Shown here piece after piece: positions 8,551 to 17,534 of a stretch of 64,000 bases of DNA. The notes under the pieces were generated by a model. It had not been told where the DNA came from. It did not search any database and saw only the letters and a list, made by a program, of their open reading frames with translations. Source of the stretch: Verrucomicrobiia bacterium (GTDB lineage: Bacteria; Verrucomicrobiota; Verrucomicrobiia; Limisphaerales; JADLHS01); contig JAHCLO010000019.1 of the NCBI GenBank assembly GCA_026125285.1, forward strand, positions 62,001-126,000. The letters are read 5' to 3'. Numbering within the stretch: position 1 is the first letter of the stretch; each line of letters begins with the position of its first letter. The position numbers were made by a program, and so were the translations under genes.

Positions 8551-9129
8551 ATGAATCAGGCCGACTGGGAACGCCGTTATCAGACGCGCGACATGCCTTG
8601 GGAAAAGGGCGCCCCCTCGCCAGGCTTGGTGGACTTTCTGGCAACGCACCGTGAGTTGCCCGGGGAAACCGTTTGCGTGCCGGGTTGCGGCACGGGCCAC
8701 GACGTGCGTGCCTGGGCGAGAGCCGGATTCCGCGCTTACGGCTACGACATCGCTCCCAGCGCAATCAGGTGCGGGAGGGAAGGGACGGCAACCGCTGGAC
8801 TGGGCGCTGAATTTCGGCAGGCGGATTTCCTGCGGGATGAACCACCGTTTCCGTTTGATTGGGTCTTTGAGCATACCCTGTTCTGCGCGATTCAACCCGG
8901 CGAGCGTGGGCTTTACACGCGGGCGGTCCGCAACTGGCTCAAACCGGGCGGTCATTACCTGGCGGTGAATTATCTCATCCCCGACACCGAGGGACCGCCG
9001 TTCGGCACGACACGTGATGAATTGTGGACACGGTTCTCTCCGTATTTCAAACTCCTGAAGGAGTGGATGCCGCGCTCGTATCCCAATCGCACCGGACTGG
9101 AGTTGATGCTGTGGTGGCAACGAAAATAA
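8551..9129 (+). CDS. TPMT-like SAM-dependent methyltransferase
   Basis: 192-aa class I methyltransferase of the thiopurine/thiol S-methyltransferase family. WERRYQTRDMPWEKGAPSPG at residues 5-24 is the family opening; motif I is VCVPGCGTGHD, followed by GYDIAP, and FDWVFEHTLFCAI is the FD..YD-like block. The start is ATG 8551; the frame extends back to 8464 over non-conserved sequence that overlaps lolD. In bacteria these enzymes methylate small thiols, selenium or tellurium compounds, or halides. Probably co-transcribed with lolCD. Confidence 0.88.
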   Translation: MNQADWERRYQTRDMPWEKGAPSPGLVDFLATHRELPGETVCVPGCGTGHDVRAWARAGFRAYGYDIAPSAIRCGREGTATAGLGAEFRQADFLRDEPPFPFDWVFEHTLFCAIQPGERGLYTRAVRNWLKPGGHYLAVNYLIPDTEGPPFGTTRDELWTRFSPYFKLLKEWMPRSYPNRTGLELMLWWQRK

Positions 9130-9320
9130 TGCTGGATCACGAACCGGCACACCCTCGAGAGCCGCGTCCAACCTCGAAGCGGAGAGTCTATCCAGCCCTT
9201 GGCGGCCTGAGCCGAGCCCGAAGCTGAAATCTCACAGAGCGTTTTGTTTGATTGCGCCCCGAATTTGCCTCGCTTATTTTGCGTCTGTTGGAAGAAGTAA
9301 CAATTTAACGTTGAATTGAA

Positions 9321-10706
9321 ATGAAACCGACCAAGACTACATCCAGACAATCCTCCCGCCGCCAGTTCCTACGCACGACCGCCACGGCCGCGGCGGCGGT
9401 GGCCACCGTCCCGATTTTCCGCAACACCCTTTATGGGCAGGCACCGTCCGCGGGACGCGTGATTGGTGCCAACGACCGCATCGCCGTCGGCTACATCGGC
9501 GTGGGCGGCCAGGGCATGAACGCCCATGTCCGCATCATGAAATCGAACGCCCAGGCCAACAACGTGGCGCAGGTGGCCGTGTGCGACGTGTGGCAGAAGC
9601 GCATTGGCGCGGCGAAGGATTTCATCCTGCGCGACAACGCCAACGCGAAGGTTGAAACCTACGACGATTACCGCAAGCTGATCGAGCGCAAGGACATTGA
9701 CGCCGTCGTCATCTCCACCCACGACCCGATCCATGCCGACGCCATCATCGGCGCCATGGAATCCGGCAAGCACGTCTATTGCGAGAAGCCCATGACCCGC
9801 TACCTGGATGAGGCAATGGCCGTGTATGACAAGGTCAAGGCGACCAAGAAGATTCTGCAAGTCGGCTCGCAAGGCTGCTCCGCACAGGCCTGGCACACCG
9901 CCGCGAAGATGATTCAGGACGGCAAGATCGGCCAGCTTGTTTGGGCCCAGGGTTATTACTGCCGCAACAATCCCAAGGGTGAATGGAACTACCCGATTGA
10001 TACCGAGTTCAAGGCCGACAACTCCGACTGGGAAAAATGGCTCGGCCCGGTCAAGAAACGCATCCCGTTCAACCCCGATCACTATTTCCGCTGGCGCAAG
10101 TATTACCCGTATTGCGCCGGACTCCTCGGCGATCTCATTCCGCACCGGCTGCTTCCATTGATGCTCGCCACGGGCAACCCGGAATTCCCGTCCCGCGTGG
10201 TCTGCGTGGGCACGAAGAATGTGGGCACGGACAAGAACACGCCCGGAACGCCGGTGCGCGACGTGCCCGAGCACGTCCAAATCCTCGTGGAATTCCCCAG
10301 CGGGGTTTCGCTCGTGCTGGCCAGCAGTTCGGTGAATGCGCGCAGTCCGGAGTTCACGATCTATGGCCATCACGCCTCATTGATCATCGGCAACGCCGGG
10401 GAGCGCATCCAGCTTCTGCCGGAACGGGAATTCGCGGACGAAATGGATCCCGAAATACTCGACGGACTGAAACCGGTCGAAGACATCGGTGTCCATCACA
10501 AGAACTGGCTGGACAGCATTCGCGCCAACAAGCAGCCGAATTGCGGCATTGATCTCGCCGTGCGTGCGCAAACGGTGATCTCCCTTGCCGAAATGTCGGA
10601 CCGCTTGAAGATCGCCTGCCTCTACGACGAAAAGACGCGCAAGGTGACTACGGCCGATGGCAAGGAAGTCAAACCATTGACTTACGGCTCGACCGAGCTG
10701 TCCTAG
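9321..10706 (+). CDS. Gfo/Idh/MocA oxidoreductase with twin-arginine signal
   Basis: 461-aa NAD(P)-dependent oxidoreductase exported folded by Tat: SSRRQFLRTTATAAAAVATV has Arg13-Arg14 followed by an Ala-rich core. The Rossmann fingerprint is VGYIGVGGQG (residues about 53-62), and the family signature EKPMTR is near residue 156. The C-terminal alpha/beta domain contains the HHKNWLDSIRANKQPNC block common in PVC members. Such paralogues are numerous in Verrucomicrobiota and are thought to act on sugars or sugar acids in the periplasm. A strong terminator follows directly, so it is probably monocistronic. Confidence 0.93.
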   Translation: MKPTKTTSRQSSRRQFLRTTATAAAAVATVPIFRNTLYGQAPSAGRVIGANDRIAVGYIGVGGQGMNAHVRIMKSNAQANNVAQVAVCDVWQKRIGAAKDFILRDNANAKVETYDDYRKLIERKDIDAVVISTHDPIHADAIIGAMESGKHVYCEKPMTRYLDEAMAVYDKVKATKKILQVGSQGCSAQAWHTAAKMIQDGKIGQLVWAQGYYCRNNPKGEWNYPIDTEFKADNSDWEKWLGPVKKRIPFNPDHYFRWRKYYPYCAGLLGDLIPHRLLPLMLATGNPEFPSRVVCVGTKNVGTDKNTPGTPVRDVPEHVQILVEFPSGVSLVLASSSVNARSPEFTIYGHHASLIIGNAGERIQLLPEREFADEMDPEILDGLKPVEDIGVHHKNWLDSIRANKQPNCGIDLAVRAQTVISLAEMSDRLKIACLYDEKTRKVTTADGKEVKPLTYGSTELS

Positions 10707-10724
10707 TGTTGGGTTGATTCAACT

Positions 10725-10754
10725 GGCCGGGCGCGTCATGCGTCCGGCCTTTTT
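10725..10754 (+). terminator. Rho-independent terminator of the TAT oxidoreductase gene
   Basis: Ten-pair stem 10725-10734 (GGCCGGGCGC) with 10740-10749 (GCGTCCGGCC, one G-T wobble), 5-nt loop, then TTTTT. It lies 19 bp after the stop at 10706. Confidence 0.88.
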
Positions 10755-10836
10755 ATTTCCTTAACGTGAGCCTGCCCTCCTCTTGATCACCCTCCGATCA
10801 GATCAACCCCAAGCACGCGATCCACTGCAAGAACCG

Positions 10837-11829
10837 ATGCAAACCGTCACCCTGGCCCGGCATGCGATGGCGACTCGTTTTGAGTTGGTATTGCACGGTG
10901 AAAACCCGGTGGCGTTGCGCGCCGCCGGCGAGGAGGCGCTCGACGAAGTGGAACGGCTCGAAAACCAACTTAGCCTGTATCGTGCCGGCAGTGAGATCGC
11001 CCAACTCAACGCCCGCGCCGCCAACGAATCCGTGCGCGTCACGCCGGAGGTATTCGCCCTGCTTCAGCACGCGGAACGGTTGCACGCGGAAACGAGCGGC
11101 GCCTTTGACATCACCATCGCGCCATTGGTGCGCTGTTGGGGATTCATGGGTGGCAGCGGCAGAATGCCGACACTGGAAGCGATTGCGGAAGCGCAATCCA
11201 AAGTTGGCATGTCGCACGTTCAACTCGAAAAAACCAGCTACACTGTGCGCTTTGACTGCCCGGGGGTCATGCTCGATTTGGGCGCCATCGGCAAAGGCTA
11301 TGCCGTCGAACGGGCGGCCGGGTTCCTGCGTGATGCGGGCATAACCAGCGCCTTGATTCACGGCGGCACGAGTACCGTTTATGCCATCGGCCATCCGCCG
11401 GAGGGAGACTGCTGGCAGGTTGCCATTGAGCAACCTCCCGCGAGTTTCAGAATAGCTGGAGCCTCACCAGCCACGGCTAGTAACGTCGCGACCGGGAAGT
11501 CGCCAACTCTACCCGCTGTGCCACTGCGCGACGAAGCCATGTCTGTCTCGGCGGCGTGGGGACGCTGTTTCGAGGCTGACGGCCAAATGCTGGGGCACGT
11601 GTTGGATCCGCGCACGGGTCGTCCGGCCAAGCGCGCGCTGCTGGCGGTGGCAGTTCTGCCCTCGGCCACGGAAACCGATGCGCTGGCCACGGCGTTGCTC
11701 ACTGTCGGAGAGGAAGGGTTTGATTCGATGACCCGCCTGCGCCCCAATCTGCGGACGTTATTGATGCTGCCTGGGGAGGATGGAGTTCGCGTGCAATCGC
11801 GCGGCCTTGCCAGAGATCTGGATGAATGA
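10837..11829 (+). CDS. apbE: FAD:protein FMN transferase (ApbE family)
   Basis: 330-aa flavinyltransferase that attaches FMN through a phosphodiester to Thr/Ser of target proteins such as NqrB/C or RnfG/D. Key blocks are MATRFELVL near the start, DLGAIGKGYAVERAAGF (ADP-ribose and Mg2+ site), HGGTSTVYAIG, VLDPRTGRPA and the C-terminal TETDALATAL Mg2+ site. No lipobox or signal peptide, so it may be cytoplasmic or the N-terminus is longer than seen. ATG 10837 is preferred over TTG 10783. A segment near 11440-11520 (FRIAGASPATASNVATGKSP) is longer than usual. No target flavoprotein is encoded nearby. Confidence 0.88.
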   Translation: MQTVTLARHAMATRFELVLHGENPVALRAAGEEALDEVERLENQLSLYRAGSEIAQLNARAANESVRVTPEVFALLQHAERLHAETSGAFDITIAPLVRCWGFMGGSGRMPTLEAIAEAQSKVGMSHVQLEKTSYTVRFDCPGVMLDLGAIGKGYAVERAAGFLRDAGITSALIHGGTSTVYAIGHPPEGDCWQVAIEQPPASFRIAGASPATASNVATGKSPTLPAVPLRDEAMSVSAAWGRCFEADGQMLGHVLDPRTGRPAKRALLAVAVLPSATETDALATALLTVGEEGFDSMTRLRPNLRTLLMLPGEDGVRVQSRGLARDLDE

Positions 11830-11883
11830 AAGCCTTGGCCACCGTCGGATGCCATCCCGCCGACAGATCCCACAAAAAGGCCG

Positions 11884-11912
11884 TTGAAACTTTACTTGCC
11901 CGCGACTAATTT
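11884..11912 (+). promoter_or_regulatory. candidate promoter for the rhomboid gene, near-leaderless
   Basis: TTGAAA at 11884-11889, a 17-bp spacer and TAATTT at 11907-11912. The ATG at 11921 is eight bases downstream, again placing the predicted transcript start at the start codon. Confidence 0.45.
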
Positions 11913-11920
11913 CAGCGCAC

Positions 11921-12838
11921 ATGGGTTTAGCTGACCGCCATTACATGCGTGACGACCATCGCCATGGACCATTGTCCGTTACGGTGATTCTCATCATCAC
12001 GCTGGTGGGGGTGTTCGCGCTTCAGTGCATCAACGACACCTACCTTCGGACCCTGTTCGAGCGTTGGCTGGCCCTGACCTCCGAGTGCTTTACCCAGGCC
12101 TACGTCTGGCAACTGGTGACTTTTCAATTCCTGCACGGCGGACTGTGGCACCTGCTGTGCAACGTTCTGGGCCTCTGGTTCTTTGCCCGCTTCGTTGAAA
12201 ATGTGCTGGGCCGCCGCCGCTTCCTGATCGCCTATCTCGGTTGCGGCGTCATTGGGGGACTGCTCCAGGGCCTGCTCATGCTGATTTTCCCGATGCACTA
12301 CGGCACGGCGGTTTACGGCGCTTCCGCCGGCGTGTCCGGCATGTTCGCCATCTTCGTCTGCCTGCTGCCCACCAGTGAGATTCGTTGGAACTTTTTTATT
12401 CCCATTCGCGCCGACGTGCTGCTCTGGATCACCGGCGGCATTTCGCTGTTCTTCACGCTGGTGCCGTCGGCACGCGGAGGCGGCATCGCTCACGCGGCGC
12501 ACTTGGGCGGGCTGCTGGCGGGCATCGCGTGGGTCCGGCTTGGCTGGCATCACGATTACGTACCCCTGCCCTGGGAAGGTTTGTTTGCCCGCTGGCGGCG
12601 CTGGCGGCCGCTGGAGTCCCGTCAACGCAAACGCGAATTGGTCCGCGCCGCCTCCGTCCGCAACCGACCATGGCGGGAAGCGCCCGTCGAAACCGACCCG
12701 GAACTGCCCTCGGAAGAATTCATCAGCAAAGAAGTTGACCCCATCCTCGATAAAATCTCCGCACACGGCATTCAGAGCCTGACTGAGCGCGAGCGAAAGA
12801 TCCTCGAAGCGGCGCGCAAGAAGATGGCGAAACACTGA
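11921..12838 (+). CDS. rhomboid-family intramembrane serine protease
   Basis: 305-aa polytopic protease. Six helices span about residues 18-210. The catalytic dyad is Ser135 in VYGASAGVSG and His194 in HAAHLGG; the WQLVTFQFLHGGLWHLLCN block corresponds to the L1/TM2 region of the family. A basic, charged C-terminal tail of about 95 residues is cytoplasmic and ends in a coiled helix rich in Glu/Arg/Lys (LTERERKILEAARKKM), as in many PVC rhomboids. Substrates cannot be told from sequence. Confidence 0.92.
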   Translation: MGLADRHYMRDDHRHGPLSVTVILIITLVGVFALQCINDTYLRTLFERWLALTSECFTQAYVWQLVTFQFLHGGLWHLLCNVLGLWFFARFVENVLGRRRFLIAYLGCGVIGGLLQGLLMLIFPMHYGTAVYGASAGVSGMFAIFVCLLPTSEIRWNFFIPIRADVLLWITGGISLFFTLVPSARGGGIAHAAHLGGLLAGIAWVRLGWHHDYVPLPWEGLFARWRRWRPLESRQRKRELVRAASVRNRPWREAPVETDPELPSEEFISKEVDPILDKISAHGIQSLTERERKILEAARKKMAKH

Positions 12839-12918
12839 GGCTGCATCTCGGTTGCTTGCGGTCGAGGAATTCCACTCGCCGCATCGCCAATCAGACTTCT
12901 GGCGGGAATTCCTCCGAT

Positions 12919-13818
<900 letters not shown>

Positions 13819-13935
13819 AACAGAGCCGGATTCTGGCCGCTTCCGGTGGCTTGCGATTCTTTATCGGTGAATTGCGGTGTCGCCGGCACGCTGATTTGCG
13901 TTTAATCCTTTCGCGGCTTGGAATACCCTGCGCGC

Positions 13936-15426
13936 ATGATTTTGCGCTATTCCCGCCCCGAAATGCGGGCCATCTGGACCGACGAAAACAAACTCAAAAT
14001 CTGGTTGCAGATCGAACTGCTGGCCAGTGAAGCCCTCGTCAGGGAAGGCGTCGTGCCAGCGAAGGATTTCAAGAAGATCAAGGCCGGTTGCGACAAATGG
14101 TTCGCCGACCTCCCCGGTCTTGTCGCCCGCCAGCGCGAACTCGAAAAAGTTCTCAACCACGACGTCATCGGCTTCACCACCGCCGTCGCCGAAATGATTG
14201 ACGCGGGGAGCACTCGCGCCTCGCGTGTGTCCGACCGCGCCCTCGCGGTCGGGGCCGACGCGCGCCACCGCGCGTCGCAAACTCGCGCGGAGGCGCGCTC
14301 GGGGGCGGTTGCCGAGGCGTCAACCGCCACAGCCGGGGCGGCTGTGCTCCCCGACGAATTGCGCGCGAGCCGCTGGTTTCATTTTGGGCTCACAAGCAGC
14401 GACGTGGGCGACACCTGCTACGCCGTGCAGATGAAACAGAGCGCGGACATCCTCATCGCGGATGTGAAGCTCGTGTTGAAATCCATCGCCAAACGCGCCA
14501 AGGAACACAAGTTCACGCCCTGCATTGGCCGCAGCCACGGCATTCACGCCGAGCCGACCACCTTCGGTCTCAAGCTTGCGTTAATGTACGACGAATTCAA
14601 ACGCGCCCTGCGCCGCTTGGAATCAGTAAAGTATTCCGTCAGCGTCGGCAAAATCTCCGGCGCCGTCGGCACGAGCGCCCATCTCTCGCCGCGCGTCGAG
14701 GCTTACGTCTGCCAGAAGCTCGGCCTCCGTCCGGCGCCTATCGCCACGCAAGTCGTGCAACGCGACATCCACGCCGAGTTTCAAACCACGTTGGCCCTCG
14801 TTGGCGCGAGCATCGAACGTTGGGCGGTGGAGTTCCGTCACCTGCAACGCACCGAAGTGCTCGAAGCCGAAGAGCCGTTCACCCAGGGCCAGAAAGGTTC
14901 GAGCGCCATGCCGCACAAACGAAATCCCATCACGTGGGAACGCCTCACCGGCCTCGCCCGGGTGCTGCGCGGGAACGCCGTCGCCGCGCTGGAGAACGTC
15001 GCCCTCTGGCACGAGCGCGACATCAGCCACAGCAGCGTCGAGCGCATCATCTTTCCCGATAGCTGCACGCTGCTGGATTACATGTTCGGCCTGCTCACGC
15101 GGCTGATGGACGGTTTGAACGTTTATCCCGAGAACATGAAGCGCAACCTCGGACTGTCGCTCGGCATGTGGAACAGCCAGACCGTGCTGCTCGCGCTCAT
15201 CCGCAAGGGCCTGACGCGCGAAGCCGCCTATAAACTCGTGCAAGACGCCGCCATGCAAACCTGGGCCGTCAAACACGCCGGCCGCGACGACGCGGATTTC
15301 CTCGAAGTGCTCAAAGCCACGCCCGACGTGGCCAGGCATTTCAAGAAGAGTGAACTGGAGAAACTCTGCTCGCTGGAGTTTCACTTCAAGGAAGTGAACA
15401 ACCGGTTTAAAAAACTGGGGTTGTAG
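13936..15426 (+). CDS. purB: adenylosuccinate lyase with in-frame hairpin insertion
   Basis: PurB performs two steps of purine synthesis: SAICAR to AICAR plus fumarate, and adenylosuccinate to AMP plus fumarate. 496 aa from ATG 13936 (MILRYSRPEMRAIWTDENK). Conserved blocks are WFHFGLTSSDVGDT, GRSHGIHAEPTTFG and the fumarase-superfamily signature GSSAMPHKRNPITWE. The length exceeds the usual 430-450 because about 50 residues, rich in Ala/Arg and encoded by a hairpin-rich element at 14205-14352, sit between TAVAEMID and LRASRWFHFG. The frame is kept, so the enzyme may still work. The last 59 bp are repeated 809 bp downstream. Confidence 0.95.
   Translation: MILRYSRPEMRAIWTDENKLKIWLQIELLASEALVREGVVPAKDFKKIKAGCDKWFADLPGLVARQRELEKVLNHDVIGFTTAVAEMIDAGSTRASRVSDRALAVGADARHRASQTRAEARSGAVAEASTATAGAAVLPDELRASRWFHFGLTSSDVGDTCYAVQMKQSADILIADVKLVLKSIAKRAKEHKFTPCIGRSHGIHAEPTTFGLKLALMYDEFKRALRRLESVKYSVSVGKISGAVGTSAHLSPRVEAYVCQKLGLRPAPIATQVVQRDIHAEFQTTLALVGASIERWAVEFRHLQRTEVLEAEEPFTQGQKGSSAMPHKRNPITWERLTGLARVLRGNAVAALENVALWHERDISHSSVERIIFPDSCTLLDYMFGLLTRLMDGLNVYPENMKRNLGLSLGMWNSQTVLLALIRKGLTREAAYKLVQDAAMQTWAVKHAGRDDADFLEVLKATPDVARHFKKSELEKLCSLEFHFKEVNNRFKKLGL
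14205..14352 (+). repeat. 148-bp hairpin-rich element inserted in frame in purB
   Basis: Ends are inverted: GGGGAGCAC (14205-14213) and GTGCTCCCC (14344-14352). Inside lie four perfect hairpins: 14231-14238 with 14245-14252 (CCGACCGC), 14257-14264 with 14269-14276 (GACGCGCG), 14304-14311 with 14321-14328 (GGCGGTTG), and 14329-14334 with 14340-14345 (ACAGCC). It falls where other PurB proteins have only a short linker. Confidence 0.8.
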
Positions 15427-15428
15427 CT
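15368..15428 (+). repeat. direct repeat copy 1 (purB 3' end)
   Basis: 61 bp covering the last codons and stop of purB plus CT. It matches 16177-16237 at 54 of 61 positions without gaps. Confidence 0.9.
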
Positions 15429-16094
15429 ATGCCTGCTGATAGGACAAATAAGACCAAGGCGACCAAGCAGACTGGCACGAGCCATTCGTCGTCTCCGTCT
15501 TCTTCGTCCTCTCCCGGCTTCATCCCACCCCATGGCGGCTACGAAAACCTCCTCGCCTACCGCAAATCCCAGATCATCTATGACGCCACGGTCCGCTTCT
15601 GCGACCGCTTCATAAACAAGCGCTCCCGCAGCCACGACCAAATGGTGCAGGCGGCGCGCAGCGGCAATAAGAACATTGCCGAAGGCAGTCAGGTCTCGGG
15701 CACATCCAAGGAATCCGAACTGAAACTCACCGGTGTGGCCCGCGCCAGCCTTGAGGAACTCCTGGGCGACTACAAAGACTACCTTCGCCAGCACGGCCAT
15801 CGCGAGTGGAACAAGAACGACCGAGAAGCCCTGTATGTCCGCAAACTCGGCGCTCGTAATGACGAGTCTCATGAATCCTATCGGTCGTTTATTGAGACTC
15901 GGCCAGCCGAAACCGTGGCGAACATCCTCCTCTGCCTGATCCATCAAGCCAACTACCTGCTGGACCAGCAACTCCGGCAACTCGAACAAGAATTCCTCCA
16001 AGCTGGCGGCCTCCGTGAACGCATGACCCGCGCCCGCCTCGCCGTGCGGGCCGCCGGAGGCCAAGCCAAGCAAACCAAACCACCGTTTCCGTGA
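15429..16094 (+). CDS. four-helix-bundle (S23/IVP-type) protein
   Basis: 221-aa protein with a Ser/Thr/Lys-rich low-complexity start (residues 1-33) and then a four-helix-bundle domain related to proteins encoded in 23S rRNA intervening sequences. Diagnostic stretches are GGYENLLAYRKSQIIYDATV, DQMVQAARSGNKNIAEGS and ELKLTGVARASLEELLGDY; the longer C-terminal part fits the 'four helix bundle suffix' subgroup. Biochemical function unknown; a pentameric relative (Avd) binds nucleic acid and reverse transcriptase in diversity-generating retroelements, but no RT is seen here. It starts 2 bp after the purB stop and is enclosed by a 61-bp direct repeat. Confidence 0.88.
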   Translation: MPADRTNKTKATKQTGTSHSSSPSSSSSPGFIPPHGGYENLLAYRKSQIIYDATVRFCDRFINKRSRSHDQMVQAARSGNKNIAEGSQVSGTSKESELKLTGVARASLEELLGDYKDYLRQHGHREWNKNDREALYVRKLGARNDESHESYRSFIETRPAETVANILLCLIHQANYLLDQQLRQLEQEFLQAGGLRERMTRARLAVRAAGGQAKQTKPPFP

Positions 16095-16176
16095 CAACCC
16101 ACCGTCGCCTCAGTCCTATTCTGTCTCGCCAAAACCCACCTCAAGCAATTTAACAATGGCAGGCTTGAAGGACCGT

Positions 16177-16237
16177 GCTCGTTCGATTTCCATTTCAAGA
16201 AAGTGAACAACCGGTTTAAGAAACTGGGGTTGTAGCT
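16177..16237 (+). repeat. direct repeat copy 2, relic of a purB 3' end
   Basis: Reads as the purB tail in one frame: FHFKKVNNRFKKLGL then TAG, against FHFKEVNNRFKKLGL in purB. 54 of 61 bases match copy 1. The upstream part (16147-16176) only weakly resembles purB. Confidence 0.9.
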
Positions 16238-16264
16238 CCCCCTGGAATCCTCCACCATAAGGCC

Positions 16265-17527
16265 ATGTTTACGCGCATTCAGACTCGTTCGTTTCGCTGC
16301 TTAAAATCGGTGGATCAGACGCTTGGTTCATTTCGCGCTTTGGTTGGGCCGAACGCCAGCGGCAAGACTACATTTTTGGATGTAATTGCTTTACTGGGTG
16401 ATTTGGCTAAAAACCGGGGTGATGTGTTGCGTTCAGTTCAGGAACGTAGCGCAGATTTTGAAAAGTTGTTGTGGATGGGCCAAGGCAAGGCCTTTCAACT
16501 GGCCGTGGAAGCCGAGATTCCCGAAGCCGTGCGCAAAGACATGGCTGAAAGCAAACAAAAATTCACGCATGTCCGATATGAGGTGGAAATTGCGATTGAT
16601 TCAAAACGCAATGAAATTGGCTTGAACCATGAAACTCTTTGGTTGCGGACGATAAATGCGAAACCTGATCTTTCACAGCGGGAAATTTTCCCCGCCGAAC
16701 AATTTGAAGCGGCTTCGATTTTCTGCCGTTCGGGCAAGGGGTTCCAAGCAGCCATGAACAAGAAGCCCGGAGGAAATGATAATTATTACCCGGATGGAAA
16801 GAGAAAAACATTCAAACCATCTTGGAAAACCAGTTGGAAAACCAGCGCCATGGCCAGCATCCCGGCAGACACCGAGAGTTTTCCCGTCAGCACATGGTTT
16901 CGGAACTTGCTTGAAAAGGGAGTTCAAACTTTTGTTTTGGACAGTCTGCTGATGCGGAAGCCAAGCCCGCCAGGCCTGGGAAGGCGTTTCCAAACTGACG
17001 GTTCAAATTTGCCTTGGATCGTAGCCGAGTTGAAGCAGGACGCAAAAAGATTCCGCGCTTGGCTTGACCATGTTTGCACAGCATTGGAGGACATCAAAGA
17101 CATTGACACGGTTGAAGTGCCGGAAAACAAACACCGCTATCTGGTCATCGAATACAAGAACGGCGCTCGTGTGCCGTCGTGGTTGGTGTCGGACGGCACT
17201 TTGCGGCTGCTGACGCTAACGATTCCTGCTTATTTGCATGATCTGGACGGAATATTCCTCATAGAAGAACCAGAGAATGGTATTCATCCGCGCGCCATCG
17301 AAACAGTGCTGCAGTCGCTGTCCTCGGTGTATCGCAGTCAGGTGCTCGTGGCGACACACAGCCCTGTCGCCCTCAATATGCTTGAGCCGCACGAGATTCT
17401 GTGTTTTGCCAAAGACACGGCAGGGGCGACGGATATCGTTTCGGGAGATCGTCACCCGGCATTGCGCGATTGGAAGAAAGGCGAGCCAGACTTGGGCGTC
17501 TTGTTTGCAGCCGGAATTCTGAGTTAA
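16265..17527 (+). CDS. AAA-family (AAA15/OLD-like) ATPase, putative defence component
   Basis: 420-aa ABC-type ATPase of the AAA15/AAA21 group. Walker A GPNASGKT is at residues 28-35, the signature-like SDGTLRLLTLTIPAYL precedes Walker B GIFLIEEPENGIHP (about 328-341), and ATHSPVAL is the D/H-loop region. Between them is a helical insertion of about 200 residues. The next gene lies 7 bp downstream and looks Toprim-like. ATPase/Toprim two-gene pairs are known in phage defence (PARIS AriA-AriB, and the MAD3-MAD4 pair of the methylation-associated MADS system); this pair resembles the latter by layout, but I cannot confirm the family without a search. Base use is more AT-rich than its neighbours. 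Confidence 0.8.
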   Translation: MFTRIQTRSFRCLKSVDQTLGSFRALVGPNASGKTTFLDVIALLGDLAKNRGDVLRSVQERSADFEKLLWMGQGKAFQLAVEAEIPEAVRKDMAESKQKFTHVRYEVEIAIDSKRNEIGLNHETLWLRTINAKPDLSQREIFPAEQFEAASIFCRSGKGFQAAMNKKPGGNDNYYPDGKRKTFKPSWKTSWKTSAMASIPADTESFPVSTWFRNLLEKGVQTFVLDSLLMRKPSPPGLGRRFQTDGSNLPWIVAELKQDAKRFRAWLDHVCTALEDIKDIDTVEVPENKHRYLVIEYKNGARVPSWLVSDGTLRLLTLTIPAYLHDLDGIFLIEEPENGIHPRAIETVLQSLSSVYRSQVLVATHSPVALNMLEPHEILCFAKDTAGATDIVSGDRHPALRDWKKGEPDLGVLFAAGILS

Positions 17528-17534
17528 TCCGCGC

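Noticed and set aside
9369..10373. 334-aa minus-strand ORF opposite the TAT oxidoreductase
   Set aside because: Antisense shadow; the sense frame has a Tat signal, Rossmann motif and terminator.
14205..14352. Considered as a frameshifted stretch or assembly error in purB
   Set aside because: Frame is intact on both sides, and the ordered hairpins with inverted ends identify it as an inserted element.
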